Below, in pieces: positions 37,236 to 48,479 of a stretch of 64,000 nucleotides of DNA. Position numbers and translations under genes: made by a program. This stretch comes from Nectonema munidae (Eukaryota > Nematomorpha > Nectonematoida > Nectonematidae). Under the pieces are notes generated by a model. The model saw only the letters and a program-made list of their open reading frames with translations. It had not been told where the DNA came from and did no database searches. Each line of letters starts with the position of its first letter. The stretch's first letter is position 1. Location: positions 186,001 through 250,000 of the forward strand of contig JAUIRK010000593.1 in assembly GCA_030549495.1 (NCBI GenBank), given 5' to 3'.

Positions 37236-37720
37236 TCATCTATAATCCCTTATAAAAAGGTCTCTATGTTGGTCTGCCGTTACTGCTTTGAAGTTGCAGT
37301 TTAAAGAAAACATTTTCAAGGATTGGAAAAAGGAGTCCACATTTTCGTTGTGTAGTTGGACGCGTGTTGCAAGTAGATGCCTTCCATAGACTTCGTTGGG
37401 TACCTTGATATATGCACTTCCCAATTGGTTTATGGCCAAATCATAACTTGAAACATTTTGTATGCTTTCCGTAACGTCGGGACCCAAGTGCAAAAGGAGA
37501 AGCTCAAGCTTGTGCGAATCGAGTTCCTTTAAACAGTCAAGCTAGTATCTAAAGCCTCTAAACCAATGTTTCCATAACTTGCCACATCGTTCTTCATGGG
37601 CAGTCACGTTGAATTCTTTTGGCCTGATGACTTTATCAATAATAGGATTGATGTGTTCAATAAAATGGTCGTGGAAAGAAGAAACAAGAGCCTTTATTCA
37701 ACAAATACTTGATTGAAAAA
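37236..37720 (-). mobile_element. Retroelement gag-like fossil
   Basis: The minus strand carries a partial gag-like coding segment with LGPDVTESIQNV and LLATRVQLHNENVDSFFQSL, the pattern of the retrotransposon gag domain of Ty3/Gypsy-like LTR elements. It is only a fragment and is broken. No LTRs, protease, reverse transcriptase or integrase are visible beside it. The element looks old. Confidence 0.55.
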
Positions 37721-37729
37721 GTTATTCTA

Positions 37730-38086
37730 CAAAATCTTAATATATAAATACTACAAAATTTACGTGGTAATGAGAGTGACATACAAAAAGAAAGATGCTG
37801 AGTAATCAAATGATGTAAATTAAAAATAAACTATAGAAAAAGATAGGAAAAACCATGCTAAAATGAGTTATTCAAATTATGTTCAAAGAGAAAGAAAGCT
37901 TCAAGAAGCAAAGTTTATTGTTGTAGAAAATTCATATGAATAATTTAAATATTACAAAAGTATAGGGAGATCATTAGTTTTTGTCACTGTACATAAAAAT
38001 TTGAAATTTTTATAAAATAAGAATATCTCTATAACCATATAGAAATTTAAGATGTTACATTACATATTTGAACAAAATTTATGCAA
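37730..38086. other. AT-rich spacer
   Basis: Nothing identifiable. Confidence 0.35.
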
Positions 38087-38294
38087 TTAGAGTTAGATAA
38101 TGCCATTTTTAAAATATATTTTTGAAAAGTGGAACTGTTTAATTTTGTTGGCTCCGAAATTACCTGCAATAAATTAAAAATTTACAGCATTTATTTTACA
38201 CCTCATATTAGTTTTTACTAATTTGCCAGAGCCAACAAAATTGAAGTTTCACTTTTTGAAAATATATTTAAAAAATGATATTATCTAACCCTAA
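38087..38294. repeat. Foldback element (short inverted-repeat MITE)
   Basis: The first 65 bases (TTAGAGTTAGATAATGCC onward) return as a reverse complement in the last 65 (ending ATTATCTAACCCTAA). Conserved are the GTTAGATAAT, AAATATATTTT and TTTTGTTGGCTC blocks. The spacer is about 80 bases. There is no convincing target duplication and no coding capacity. Confidence 0.65.
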
Positions 38295-38299
38295 CTATA

Positions 38300-39130
38300 A
38301 ACCTAAAAAATCTTATTCTTTTTATAATTGCTTTTTTATAATTGCTTATTCTTTTTATTATTATTTTTTTTTTTTGTCATTAAAAATTGCATCCCTATCA
38401 CTTTTCAAAAACACGATAATTTTTACAAAGTTGTCTTTCAATTTTTATGATTTCAAATATAAAAAGGAGCAATTGTAGAACTACTAAATTAAAAGCTTCT
38501 TGAGGATAAAAAAAGGAAGATATCAGAGAAGATATAACTAATCCTCTAATATTTTGCTTGTTGTTTCTTGATGTATGTATGTAAAAATAAATTATTCTTC
38601 TTCTTCTTCAATTTGCACCCAATCTCTATTTTCATCAAACCTTAAAAGCACGAGAACATCAGCCTGCCGACTTATATTATGCTAAAGTATTTACAATAGT
38701 TTCCTTATAGCATAAAAGAATGCAAATGATTTATAAAAGGGATGTTTTATCATCATTTTCAGACACACAATTTCGACATAATAACTTTCCTATTTCTCTA
38801 ATACCTTTTTAAAGAATTCAAACAATTCATATATCATTTTGTGTCACAAAGCACTATAGTTGATCGAAGATGCAAAAAATGAGTTGAAACAAAAAATGCA
38901 AGATTACAATCATTTTCGTTTTTTTATTGATTTTTAGTACTGTTTGCGAATGATTTAAATTTATTCAATCTCTTGAGAAATTGCCTTACGGATATGATGG
39001 GTGATGACGGAATTTACTCATATTTATCTTTGATGTCGAAAACGCTCTATAGTTCCTAAAAATCTTTCAAAATTTCAGCTCATTTTAGTTAATATAAAAA
39101 AAAGTAATGATGCCTTAAAAATTAGTAGAG
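38300..39130. other. AT-rich spacer
   Basis: A T-rich microsatellite-like block at 38310-38380 and a short TTC repeat near 38598. No gene was seen. Confidence 0.4.
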
Positions 39131-39133
39131 GGC

Positions 39134-39346
39134 ATGGATCGGTCTATAGGAGCTCTTTTTTTGGCAACTATTGGTCTTGGAGCTTTTTATGATACAACAG
39201 ATGAAACTAATTATGAAACGCAAGAATTGATTCTCTTAAAAAATGACTTCGAGTTGAAGCATCTCTTCAAACAAATAAGATTTTTTCATTGCTTTTCCTA
39301 CTTTGGTGGGCGTTGGTCTGAAAAAGTTTGGGAAACACTGTTTTAA
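39134..39346 (+). repeat. Possible hAT terminal fragment
   Basis: The end of this block, TTGGGAAACACTG at 39324-39336, is the reverse complement of the CAGTGTTTCCCAA terminus common in hAT elements, with the adjoining GGTCTGAAAAAGTT also typical. The 70-codon frame over it has no known domain. The other end was not found. Confidence 0.35.
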
Positions 39347-39349
39347 AAT

Positions 39350-40227
39350 CTGTAAATGTTTACCTAACTCTTTAGCGTAATTCAAAGCTTTGTTAAAGAT
39401 TATAGGAACGGAATTAATATCATTTGCCCTTGCTTGGTGAAACCATGTGCATGCTATATCACTATTTCTTTATATTTAGATTTAATTGTACAACATTTGT
39501 CGTTAAAAGCATAATTTTCAAAATGCGATAAAAAAAGATTGTGTTTTTTAAAAATATCCCATAAAGATGTCATTTTTTATAAAATTACGTTTAACTTCAT
39601 CACACTTTTAGAGAAATAAAAATAACATTTTTGAATAAAAAGATAAATCAAATTTTTCTCTCTCCATTTTTCAAAAAATTATAAAATTTTGATCTCAAAT
39701 ATTTTTTATCAACCTATATTTTTTTACTTACCAATTAAAAATATATACTTCAAATATTAATTAACTTGAAAAAAAGTTGTCATTTTTTGGTAAATTAATT
39801 AATTTTAAATTTTCAGTTTAAAACGTTTTCACAAGTGTGAAAATATTTCAAAATAAAATAGCTAAAAATTAAGGTTTGACGAATTTTAACGATGTTTTTC
39901 AAATTGATAGTATTTTTTTCTCCTTTTATTTAAAATAATTACATTCGTTGTGTCACACAATTCAAATTAAAAATGCAAAAGATTTTACAAAATGAAATAA
40001 AGCTTAAGGAAATCGTTGCCCTATATAGTTTGTTTTAACGAAAAACGCGAATATTTGGGTTAACTAAAATTGTAAATTTCCCAAAGATTTTTGAGTTAAA
40101 TCTTAAGCTTGACAAGTGGCATTCTTTTCTGGATTCTGTGTTAAGGGGGGGGGGGGGTTCATTTTTGAAAGTCTTTACTTCGTGGCTTCCATTATAAAAA
40201 CAAAAAAGATATCATTTTAAACAAAAT
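39350..40227. other. AT-rich DNA downstream of TRMT112
   Basis: No gene seen. A G run of about 13 bases lies at 40145-40157. Confidence 0.4.
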
Positions 40228-40635
40228 TTATTTCTTTTCTTCATCTTCTAAAAGCATATTTGGGATCCCATTATTTATGGGAAAGATTCTCTTTGTTTCT
40301 GGACACGTTAAGCTTCCTTCTAAGATTTCTACCTTAAAAAATTATTAAAGTGACAAAAGGTATAAATGGGATTTAGAGATCGAACCTCAAGTAAAAAATG
40401 ATGAACTGTTTTTAAAAATTCTTCATCTTCCATCAACGCGGCATCGAAGGTGGGATAAGAAATTTTTTTCTCTTCATTTTGCAACTAAAACAGTAAATAA
40501 TGGAAAAAGTAAAGGAAAAGAGATGAAACTTACGCTGTTCGATGCATTTAAGAAAGCATCCCAATTTAGTTTGGGTATCATTCTCTCCAAAAATCCTTTA
40601 TTATACTCAACATTGACATTTCTAACTTTTTTCGC
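40228..40635 (-). CDS. TRMT112: TRMT112: activator subunit of tRNA, rRNA and protein methyltransferases
   Basis: Three minus-strand exons join in phase 0: 40635-40534 (34 codons, [20 protein letters not shown]), 40484-40386 (33 codons, [12 protein letters not shown]) and 40332-40228 (34 codons plus [37 protein letters not shown]). Donors are GTAAGT and GTTCGA; acceptors are TTTTTAG, TTTTAG and TTTTTTAAG. The protein follows human TRMT112 almost end to end (EFNPNFVARMIPKV, EFLRTMHHLLLEVEVIEG, CPESGRMFPISRGIPNMLL). In the family it is a small cofactor that stabilises several methyltransferases acting on tRNA, 18S rRNA and release factor. The first exon, with about 26 residues starting MKLLTHN in others, is missing; it should lie above 40635. 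AATAAA overlaps the stop codon. Introns are about 50 bases, unlike the kilobase introns of the receptor. Confidence 0.92.
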
Positions 40636-40639
40636 CTAA

Positions 40640-41485
40640 AAATCGAAACAAAGCATGCGATAATTTTCATATAAAAAGAATGAAGCGACTGAACGAACAT
40701 ATTGGAATATGTGAAAGAGAAACTTCTGTCGAACTTGTCTTTTTTAAAATAAAAATTCAAACTTTCTTTCTTCTATTCACAATTTTCAGGATAAATTTTC
40801 TTTAGTGAACGTGTGTGTCGGAAATAAGGGGAGCAGGATCATTTGATATGAAATTCTAAATAATCACAGCGATTTTTGGTAAAAATTTAGTTCCATCAAT
40901 ACACCAAACATTTTGCAAGAATGAAAAATTGTTTATGTTTTTAAATGAGAGAAAAATAGTTATCAATCGTCACAATTTTATATCAATGAATATTGTCAGA
41001 CTCGCGTTAAAAATTTTTTTCAACAAAGATCACTTTTAATCTTTATCAGTACGTTTGTTACATTTTGTAACATTTGAAAACTTTAATTTTTTCAAGTCAA
41101 GAAATTTTTGTTCAATAGTTATTTGGGAATGAATATTTTGACTAACTATTCAGTTTAAAATCAAAAATACCTTATTTGTTTAATATTTGAGCAGAGATAT
41201 TTTATAATGTTCGATTGTTAAATTTTGTTAGTAACACTGGACATAATTAATTAAATCATTTTTCTTAAGAAAATTTATCACTGTCCAATTTTAAACTTTT
41301 GAAAAAATACATAAACCGTTATAACATTTTTTAGTCAATTTTGATGTGTTGATCACGAAAATAAAAATAAAAACTTTCCATGACGTCACATTTTTTTGTA
41401 AATTTGAATTTGAAAAATATCATATGTACTGTTATTTTATTCAAAAGTTGAAAAAACTAGGGAAGTAAAAATTGATTCATTCATG
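40640..41485. other. DNA upstream of TRMT112 exons
   Basis: The missing first TRMT112 exon is expected on the minus strand here or beyond; I could not identify it. Otherwise AT-rich. Confidence 0.35.
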
Positions 41486-41489
41486 GAAA

Positions 41490-41508
41490 ACAAGAATGGG
41501 GTGCACAT

Positions 41509-41539
<31 letters not shown>

Positions 41540-42960
41540 TGGGCGAAAATGACCTTCGCCCCTTCCCCCCCCCCTCCAATAATTTTCTATAAGTAAGAGT
41601 TGTTGCTTGTTTATGAAACATATATGATGATTGCATTATAGGATGTAATGATCATTCGAATACATGATAATGTAAGATACGAGAAGTGTCCTCCTTGTAG
41701 TATTTTTGAGCAAACACATGTTGAAACTCCTTTTGAAACTCCTGCACAAATAAAAAGACGTTTATTTTATTAAATCTAATGTTTGGTTCTACTTATAATA
41801 TACTTTGTGTGCTTTTATGTTGATTTTTGTTGCGAATAAATTTTTTCTTCTTCTCTTCTCAAACACATGTTGATGATCCACTAGATTTTCTCATCTTCTT
41901 CTGTGGCATTGATACTATTTCTCTTTCTGTCTCTTCTGTTTTTCTCTTCCGCTTTCTCTGACTCAATCAATCACCCAAACTCTCTTCTCTTATTCAATCT
42001 CTCTTCTCTCATCCAATGTCTCTTCTTTCATTCAAGCCCTCTTCTCTTGTTAAGCTCTCCTATCTCATTCAGCTCTCTTCTCTCCAGTGACGTAGCTAGG
42101 CTGGGGCATGAGGGGCCGTGCCCACACTCCTATGTACCGCATGGTGCCCCCATGCAACTTATGCGATATCAGTTTTCGAAAATTTCTCCAATAAAAGAAT
42201 CTGGAAAGTATAAATAAAGTTGCTTTTTAAGTTTTGTGCCCCCCCCCCCCGCCCTTCTATCAATTTTTTCTGGCTACTCCACTGCTTCTCTCTAATTTGC
42301 ATTTAGAGTTAAATTAAAATAGTTTTCAATCGTTACGATTTTATATCAATGAATATTGTCAGCCCCGCGTTAGAAATTTACATTAAGGTGAAGTTTACAT
42401 TAAGCTTAATTAAGAATGAAATAGAAAGGACAAGAGAGGAGTAGGAATTCAGAAAAATTTGTTGTCTTTTTTGGAAGACGCTTGAAAGTCCGCCCCTATT
42501 CCAATAATTTCAAGGATGTGCGCCCCTGAATCAATCACATTTTTTTCCGTAAAAACATCGTAGGGTGTCTAGTAGACTCTTTTCCTTCAGACTGCATTCA
42601 CTCATAAAACTCTCCAACATTCAGTTATTTGTTTTCAGTTGTTTTCTCTATCAATCAAATATCCTTTCATCAATTCCTGTAATGTGCCTGATACTTCATT
42701 TTCAAATGAAAAGCTTATTCGGCCCCCTCAAACAATTTTTTTAAACTAATGTATATGCGATATGCAAATTTAATTAAAATATTTTCGCTGGAAGTATAGT
42801 ATTTAAATTTCACCAATTTTGTAAAAAAAAATAAAAATCTTTAGGTATGCGCTAAATATTTGGTCTGCCGTGGTATTTCCTGACCACTAATTTTGAAAAT
42901 TGTAAAAAAAAATTCGCCCCCAATAATTTTGAGGATGTGCGCCCCTGGTTCCAACAGAAA
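41490..42960. repeat. Cluster of short hAT-like MITE ends
   Basis: The end GGATGTGCGCCCCTG occurs at about 42515-42529 and 42936-42950, each preceded by CCAATAATTT-type sequence. Its reverse-complement form, GGGGTGCACATCC, occurs at about 41498 beside a ~30-base G run. The consensus terminus CAGGGGYGCACATCC is hAT-like. The copies appear nested or partial and cannot be paired with certainty. A related end lies near 59365. A CT-rich block (41880-42080) lies within. Confidence 0.5.
42077..42292. mobile_element. 200-base hAT MITE with exact 8-bp TSD
   Basis: CTTCTCTC flanks at 42077-42084 and 42285-42292. Ends are CAGTGACGTAGCTAGG (42085) and, in reverse complement, CAGTGGAGTAGCCAGA (42284). 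The interior includes GCCCCCATGC and a C run. There is no coding capacity. Because the target is CT-rich, the duplication is weaker evidence than usual, but the inverted ends agree at 13 of 16 positions. Confidence 0.75.
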
Positions 42961-44690
42961 TCAGCTAACATAGCGGGGCTCCATTTTCCTTTGTATCTGG
43001 TTTCCATCATGCAAATTGATGGAAAAGGATAGGTGAGAGTGCAAGAAATGTAATTTCAAGGACATTTTACATGCTAGTTTGTGGTAGGAATCAATTAAGC
43101 TTTCAACCAAGATTTCCCTCTGAGATTCTTGATGTTTCCCTAAAAGGCCATTGCAAACATTTTTGAACGAAACCTAGGCCTTTTCATCCATTTGTAATTC
43201 AAAATGTTGATCAAAAAATAGTTTGCGTATTTGAGGGCCTACAAATATGCCTTCTTTGATTTTCGCATCACTTATTTTTGGGAAAAGTTTTATAGGTACA
43301 AAAAACAGGGCTTTTCCTGATCAAGGGCCTTGTGAATTGCTTCATCAGCACTAGCTTTATATGCAAAGGTGGTAAAATAACATTTTCCTTTTTAACTAGC
43401 GGTTGATTTATAACATTATAAGATCTCGGGATAATGCAATCCCTCGATGGCCATTCTGTACGAACATAATGTTCGGCTCTGGCTTGGTTATCCCTTTTGC
43501 ACAGGAATCACATGAATTAAGTATAACCTGTTTGAAGGCCATTCAAAATTGCAACTACTTTTAGATCAGCGCAAATGAGCCATTCGTGATTGATTTTTTT
43601 CAAAATGAAAGACAAATTTTCGTAAGTCTCTCTTAAAATTATAGAATGTGCTATAGGAACTGAAGGCAGTTTGTTTCCTGTGTAATAAAACTGCCTTTAT
43701 ACTATAAAGAGAACCATCGATGAACAACCTCCATTCTGTGGCCTCATACTTTATTTCGAGAGCGTTGAATAGCCTGGAAATGTTACAAAATGTTAAATTG
43801 TTCTCTAAAGAAAAAAACTTCTCCAAGTCTTCAAGGCGCTTTTTGAATGCCGTCACGCAAACATTACTTTCAATAAATTCCATTCTTGAAGTCTAGAAGT
43901 TGACTAGACTCTTTGGTAACTGTAAGGTCCTGAACAAGATCACAAAGGCGAGCTTGATTGACAAATAAAGGTTTTTTCGGAACAAGCTGAAGCTGAGGTG
44001 ATATCTTGTGTTTCGGAATCATAAATTGAGTCATCGCTTTCAGAAGGGAACGTTAGTGGTGGATTAGGTACTGGTATATGTTCAGAATGGGGTACCGGTC
44101 TTATGGCTGAATCCAAATTAGGGTACACTAATCTATTCTTTCCTTTTTTGTTGCAATCTATATAAAAAAAATATTCTGTTTTAAATAAAAGCAACATAAA
44201 CTAGAAAATCATAAAAACTAACCATCAATATTAGTGATGCAAAACGTCATATCATCGGTACGCCAAAGCCTAAACCTTTTCCTTTACCACAAACCCATGA
44301 GGATAGAGCACTCGAGCATTTAACGCAGCAAATGTGAGGACCCCAGTTTTTATTCTGATCTCCGACTTCACATCCAAAATAACTTTTATAAAGCCTTTTA
44401 ACTCTCTGAGTGATTCTCCTCTTGTATTTATTGAGAGTTATCTCCCCGCAAACAAAATTTATCAGCTGAATTTTTACAATTCCTTGGCATTATTCTCGCG
44501 AATCGTTTAACAGGAAGATATGCTTCCACTTTACAACTTGAGAACTTCTTAGCACATTCAATATATCTTTGCAGCAAGGTAATATCAACTGTTCTGTTAT
44601 GTTGTGGGACTTTTAACAACAGATATTTTTTGAAACTTTTCAAATCATACTTAATATTTTGCAAAAACATTCCTATGTTTTTGCAAACTC
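42960..44690 (-). pseudogene. Decayed uncharacterised repeat protein, family U, copy 2
   Basis: In minus-strand order: DITLLQRYIECAKKFSSCKV and VKRFARIMPRNC (44670-44430), GPHICCVKCSSVL (Cys-rich, near 44340), a break consistent with an intron, GKNRLVYPNLDSAIRPVPHS then IPVPNPPLTFPSES (44150-44040), EATEWRLFIDGSLYSIKAVL (about 43750), KIKEGIFVGPQIRKL (about 43230) and METRYKGKWSPAMLADFCW (about 42970). Copy 1 at 7.78-8.77 kb shares the EWRLFID and IFVGPQI motifs. From memory, intact relatives are large uncharacterised arthropod proteins; the C-x-x-C clusters suggest metal binding. It has many stops and frame changes. Confidence 0.6.
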
Positions 44691-44699
44691 TTTGATAAT

Positions 44700-45995
44700 T
44701 TATTAAATAGTAGCGAACATAAATTTGTGCAATCGGTCAACCAAGAGTTTTGTTTACCGAACTAAAGTGTTTCACTACCAGCGCAAGCTTCACTTGATGG
44801 GCTAGAAAAGTGGATGCTAACACTTTAGAACACAAAGGATACTTATGTTCCTTTTCCCCACCAGAAGATAATGCAGTAAAACGAAATTTCAAGTGTGAGT
44901 CGTCATATTTAATTTTTTAGCCATTAAGAAGAATGCAGATTTACAAATTAGGTCTAAAAAGCAATAAAAGAAAATAATAGTACTAAATTCAAAGATGAAC
45001 TTATTTGTTCTTTTTAAATGTTATTTTTTCACGGCACCACGGTTTCCAATTTGAAAACCATGGAGCTAGAAGTTTGATGTAATCAGAATTTCAAACAAGG
45101 TAATTTGACTTCATTAAATATGTACAATTATGGTGGGATCGAGAGTTTACAGTGCAAGTATAAATTCGGGTAATAATGGTGGCGTGTTCATTTGACAAAA
45201 TTCTTTTATAATAAGTTTTGAAAATTATATTAAAAAAAAGTAATATATAAAGTATAAAGTTTTATACATAAAGTAATAAAAATAAAGTAATGTGGAAAAT
45301 AACATAATCATTAAAAAGATATAGAATTAAGAATTTAAAATTATTGGGAGATGGTGCGGAATTGGAGGTCCATCGGACCCCCCCCCCCTCCCCCTTCCTC
45401 CTTTCTACACGGATCTGCTAGAAATAATTATTTCGATTCTCACATAATTTAATTGACTAAAACAAAAAAAATCCATTTTTCCAATATCAATGAGCTTACG
45501 TAGCCTTCCTTTGTCTCTTCTTTAACATCTTTAAACATATAATAGGTTAGTTAATAAAAAAATTAATAATATACATCTTTTCAAAAATTAATTTAGAAAT
45601 GACTATATAAAAACAACGCATTATTGTGCTATATAAAAAGATTCATTTTACATAAATATTTCTGTTGTTTTATAACTAAACTAATTAATTAATTAAAGAA
45701 TGACAATATTTACGTGTAATTAAATGTAAAAATACTTCAATTATCAAGGGATAGCCTTCTTTAACTCCTTTCAAACATTTTGAAGTAATAAGGTTATGTG
45801 TAAGAAGCTTCATTGTAATTTGATTTGGATTTAAAAGCTAAACCAAATTATGGACATTTTTTAAATGGATTAAAAATATTATATACTAGAAAAATTTAAT
45901 TTATATGAAAAAACTTTTTGATTGAATTTAAAATAAAACATAACCATGCTTAAAACCAAAACAATATATTAAATTACCCAATATAAACTCTTAGA
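44700..45995. other. AT-rich spacer
   Basis: No gene. A C run lies near 45370-45390. Confidence 0.4.
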
Positions 45996-45999
45996 AAAC

Positions 46000-46680
46000 G
46001 TTTGGTAAATATAGATGCTAAATTTTCTAAAATTTTTATTTTTTATTTTTTTATTTATTTTTATAATGACTTTTTCAGTTCTTACAATTTTGATGAAGTT
46101 TTTTCATACGATAAATATATAAACTCCTATCTTAATTCATTTTATTTTAATAACGAAATATTAATTGCTTGTAATGAAATGAAGATCAGCAATTCATCTG
46201 GCCATGATAATATGTCTAACAAAATAGATAAAATTACCGTTCCTTTTATTTTAATAATCTACTTCACCTATTCAATAAAATGTACAATGATGAAACATAC
46301 CCAGAACCATTGAAATTAAGAAACATAACACCTGTATATAAATCTTGTAACAAATCTGAACCAAGTAATTATCGTCCGATGTCAATTCAAACTTTTTTCG
46401 GCAAACTCTTTGAAAAATCATATTTTCTAGGATGAACATTTTTATTTCTAATGTATAATTTATTAAATAGTAATCAATTCAGTTTTAGATCAAATGCATC
46501 CACACAAGATGCTATTAATAGCGCATCGAATGAAGGCAAATTACAAGTTTGCTCCTTTTTCTAGATTTAAGCATAGCTTTTGATCGAATTAATGATAAAT
46601 TGCTTATTTTAAAATTAGAGAAATATGATTTTATATATAAGTTCTTATATTTAATCAAAAATTTATTTATCTGATAGTAA
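46000..46680 (+). pseudogene. LINE reverse transcriptase fragment
   Basis: Successive + strand frames encode NSSGHDNMSNKIDKI (46190), a LRNITPVYKSCNKSEPSNYR stretch (about 46315-46375), SNQFSFRSNASTQDAI (46470-46515) and LDLSIAFDRINDKLLILKLE (46560-46620), with the Asp of the first active-site motif. This is the finger and palm part of a LINE reverse transcriptase. It is broken and truncated at both sides; the Helitron-like element starts 120 bases on. Confidence 0.65.
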
Positions 46681-46804
46681 ATATTATGTGAAAATATTAA
46701 ATAAATGGGGAAACGGTTGAAAAAATCGTGAATGTGTCGAGTAAAGATTAGGTGCGCCGAATAGCTGAAAATAAATTATTTTAAGATCAGTTTTACAAAT
46801 AATA

Positions 46805-47298
46805 TCTATATTATAATAAGCTAGCGTATGTGTATGTGTGTGTCGCTGGAAGCATTCTGATTGGTTGAATTTATTTATATGTTTTGTGTGTATTTCTATA
46901 TTATAATAAGCTAGCGTCTGTGTGTGTGTATGTGTCGCTGGAAGCATTCTGATTGGTTGAATTTATTTATATGTTTTGTGTGTATTTGTTTGATGCATTC
47001 TGATTGGTTGAAATTATTATATGTTTTGTGTGTATTTTTATATTGTGTGATGAGTTTATATATCTGTAGTGTGAGTGTCGATTGAAGCATTCTGATTCGT
47101 TGAAATATCTTTTGTATGTATTTTTATATGGTGTAATAGAAAAATACACAGAAAAGATACAATTATTCTAAAAACTGACCACCATACCATATATCACTAT
47201 TAGCAACTCAAAATACACATTACCCAGAATCCTATGTTTCGAGCGTAGCGAAAAACACTGTTTCGAGCGAAGCGAGAAACGACCACGGGACCGGCTAG
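46805..47298 (+). mobile_element. Helitron-like non-autonomous element
   Basis: It begins TCTATATTATAATAAGC after an A (46804) and ends CCGGCTAG followed by T (47299), the Helitron pattern of TC...CTAG between A and T. A GC-rich near-palindrome, GTTTCGAGCGAAGCGAGAAA, lies at 47260-47279, with a close copy at 47236-47256. The 5' 90 bases are duplicated at 46895. The string GCATTCTGATT-GTTGAA occurs at 46852, 46944, 46995 and 47087. No Rep/helicase coding is present. Confidence 0.7.
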
Positions 47299-47299
47299 T

Positions 47300-48475
47300 T
47301 AGTATATATTTTATTTAGATGAAAAATTAAACTTTTTTGATGAGTAAAAATTTTTTTGTTTAAATTTTTTTTAACACAAGTTTAATCCAGTTTCTTATTT
47401 AAAATTTTTACTTCGTTATTTTCCGTCAATTCAAATTTTGTGTATTAGTTTTATTTTATAAAATTTTTTTTTAAACAGTTAGGCATTGAATAATATTTTT
47501 TTAAAACTGATTTTTATCATAAATAACATATATGGGCATTTAACTTTTTTGATAAGAAAAATTTATGTTTATAGATAAATAAATAGAAAAATGAAATATT
47601 TGTTTTTAGCTTTCACATTATGATATATATGTATCATTATGTGCCCAAAGTACATAAAATATTCCTAAATTATTATGATTTTAATAGTAAAATATCTAAC
47701 TTTCGCTATACAATATCTTATTAGCCATAGCTAGTATATATAGATAAATATTGCAAATTAAAGGACATAAAATTGATCTTTTTAACAATAACTATGATGA
47801 TTGTAATAAAAACTGTTATATTTGTAAAAAAAAAGTTTTTATAGAAACTTTTCTAATTTTTATATTTACATCTGCGTAATTAGCATACATAATATATGTG
47901 TAAAAACATTAACATACCTGTAAAAATCAAAGATAGGAATCATGCACATAGCATTAATAACGTATTTGTACTTTTTAATTTTTTGTCATCTCATTTGTTT
48001 TTAGATTTTGTATTTTATGCGTGTGTGTATGCAAATACCACGTTATATATTTATTTTATTCAAGAGTTGTCAGTTGTCTTTTTTTCTGTTTGTATGCTCC
48101 GTTTAAATTCAAAAAAGCTTTGAAGATGGATGGTAGTGCAGACAGCGTCTTTTATTAGCCTTTTGTACGACCTTGTTGGTAAACAAAATAATTTTTTTTG
48201 CTCAAATTAAGTAAAGTGCAATTAAAATTTGCTAATTTCTCACAAATTTGAAACTTTTGTTTTCTACTATCCGCAGTACAGATGGTGAAGAATTTATATC
48301 TAGTCATAAACATCTTTATTAATTAAAACAATTTTCCCATTTTTTTACATGGTGGATTTTGTATAAAACAAATATTTTATTTTCAAGTCGAAAGTTTCAA
48401 ACATAAATACGACACCAAATCAATCCGATTGGAGGAGCATAGTTTATCTAAACGACTCTTTTACATGACTTTTGA
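47300..48475. other. AT-rich spacer
   Basis: No gene or element recognised. Confidence 0.4.
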
Positions 48476-48479
48476 TTCT

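Noticed and set aside
40630-40671. Minus-strand ATG at 40671 (MKIIACF) as the TRMT112 start
   Set aside because: It runs through the splice acceptor of the next exon in a different frame and lacks the conserved THN and GYPL segments.
41903-42217. Ser/Leu/Phe-rich 104-codon ORF
   Set aside because: Produced by the CT-rich block and by reading into the 200-base MITE.
46805-47100. CRISPR-like spaced repeats
   Set aside because: Irregular spacing (92, 51, 92 bases), eukaryotic context and no cas genes; repeats are internal to a Helitron-like element.
46684-47149. His/Thr-rich minus-strand ORFs
   Set aside because: They are the antisense of TGTG repeats in the Helitron-like element.
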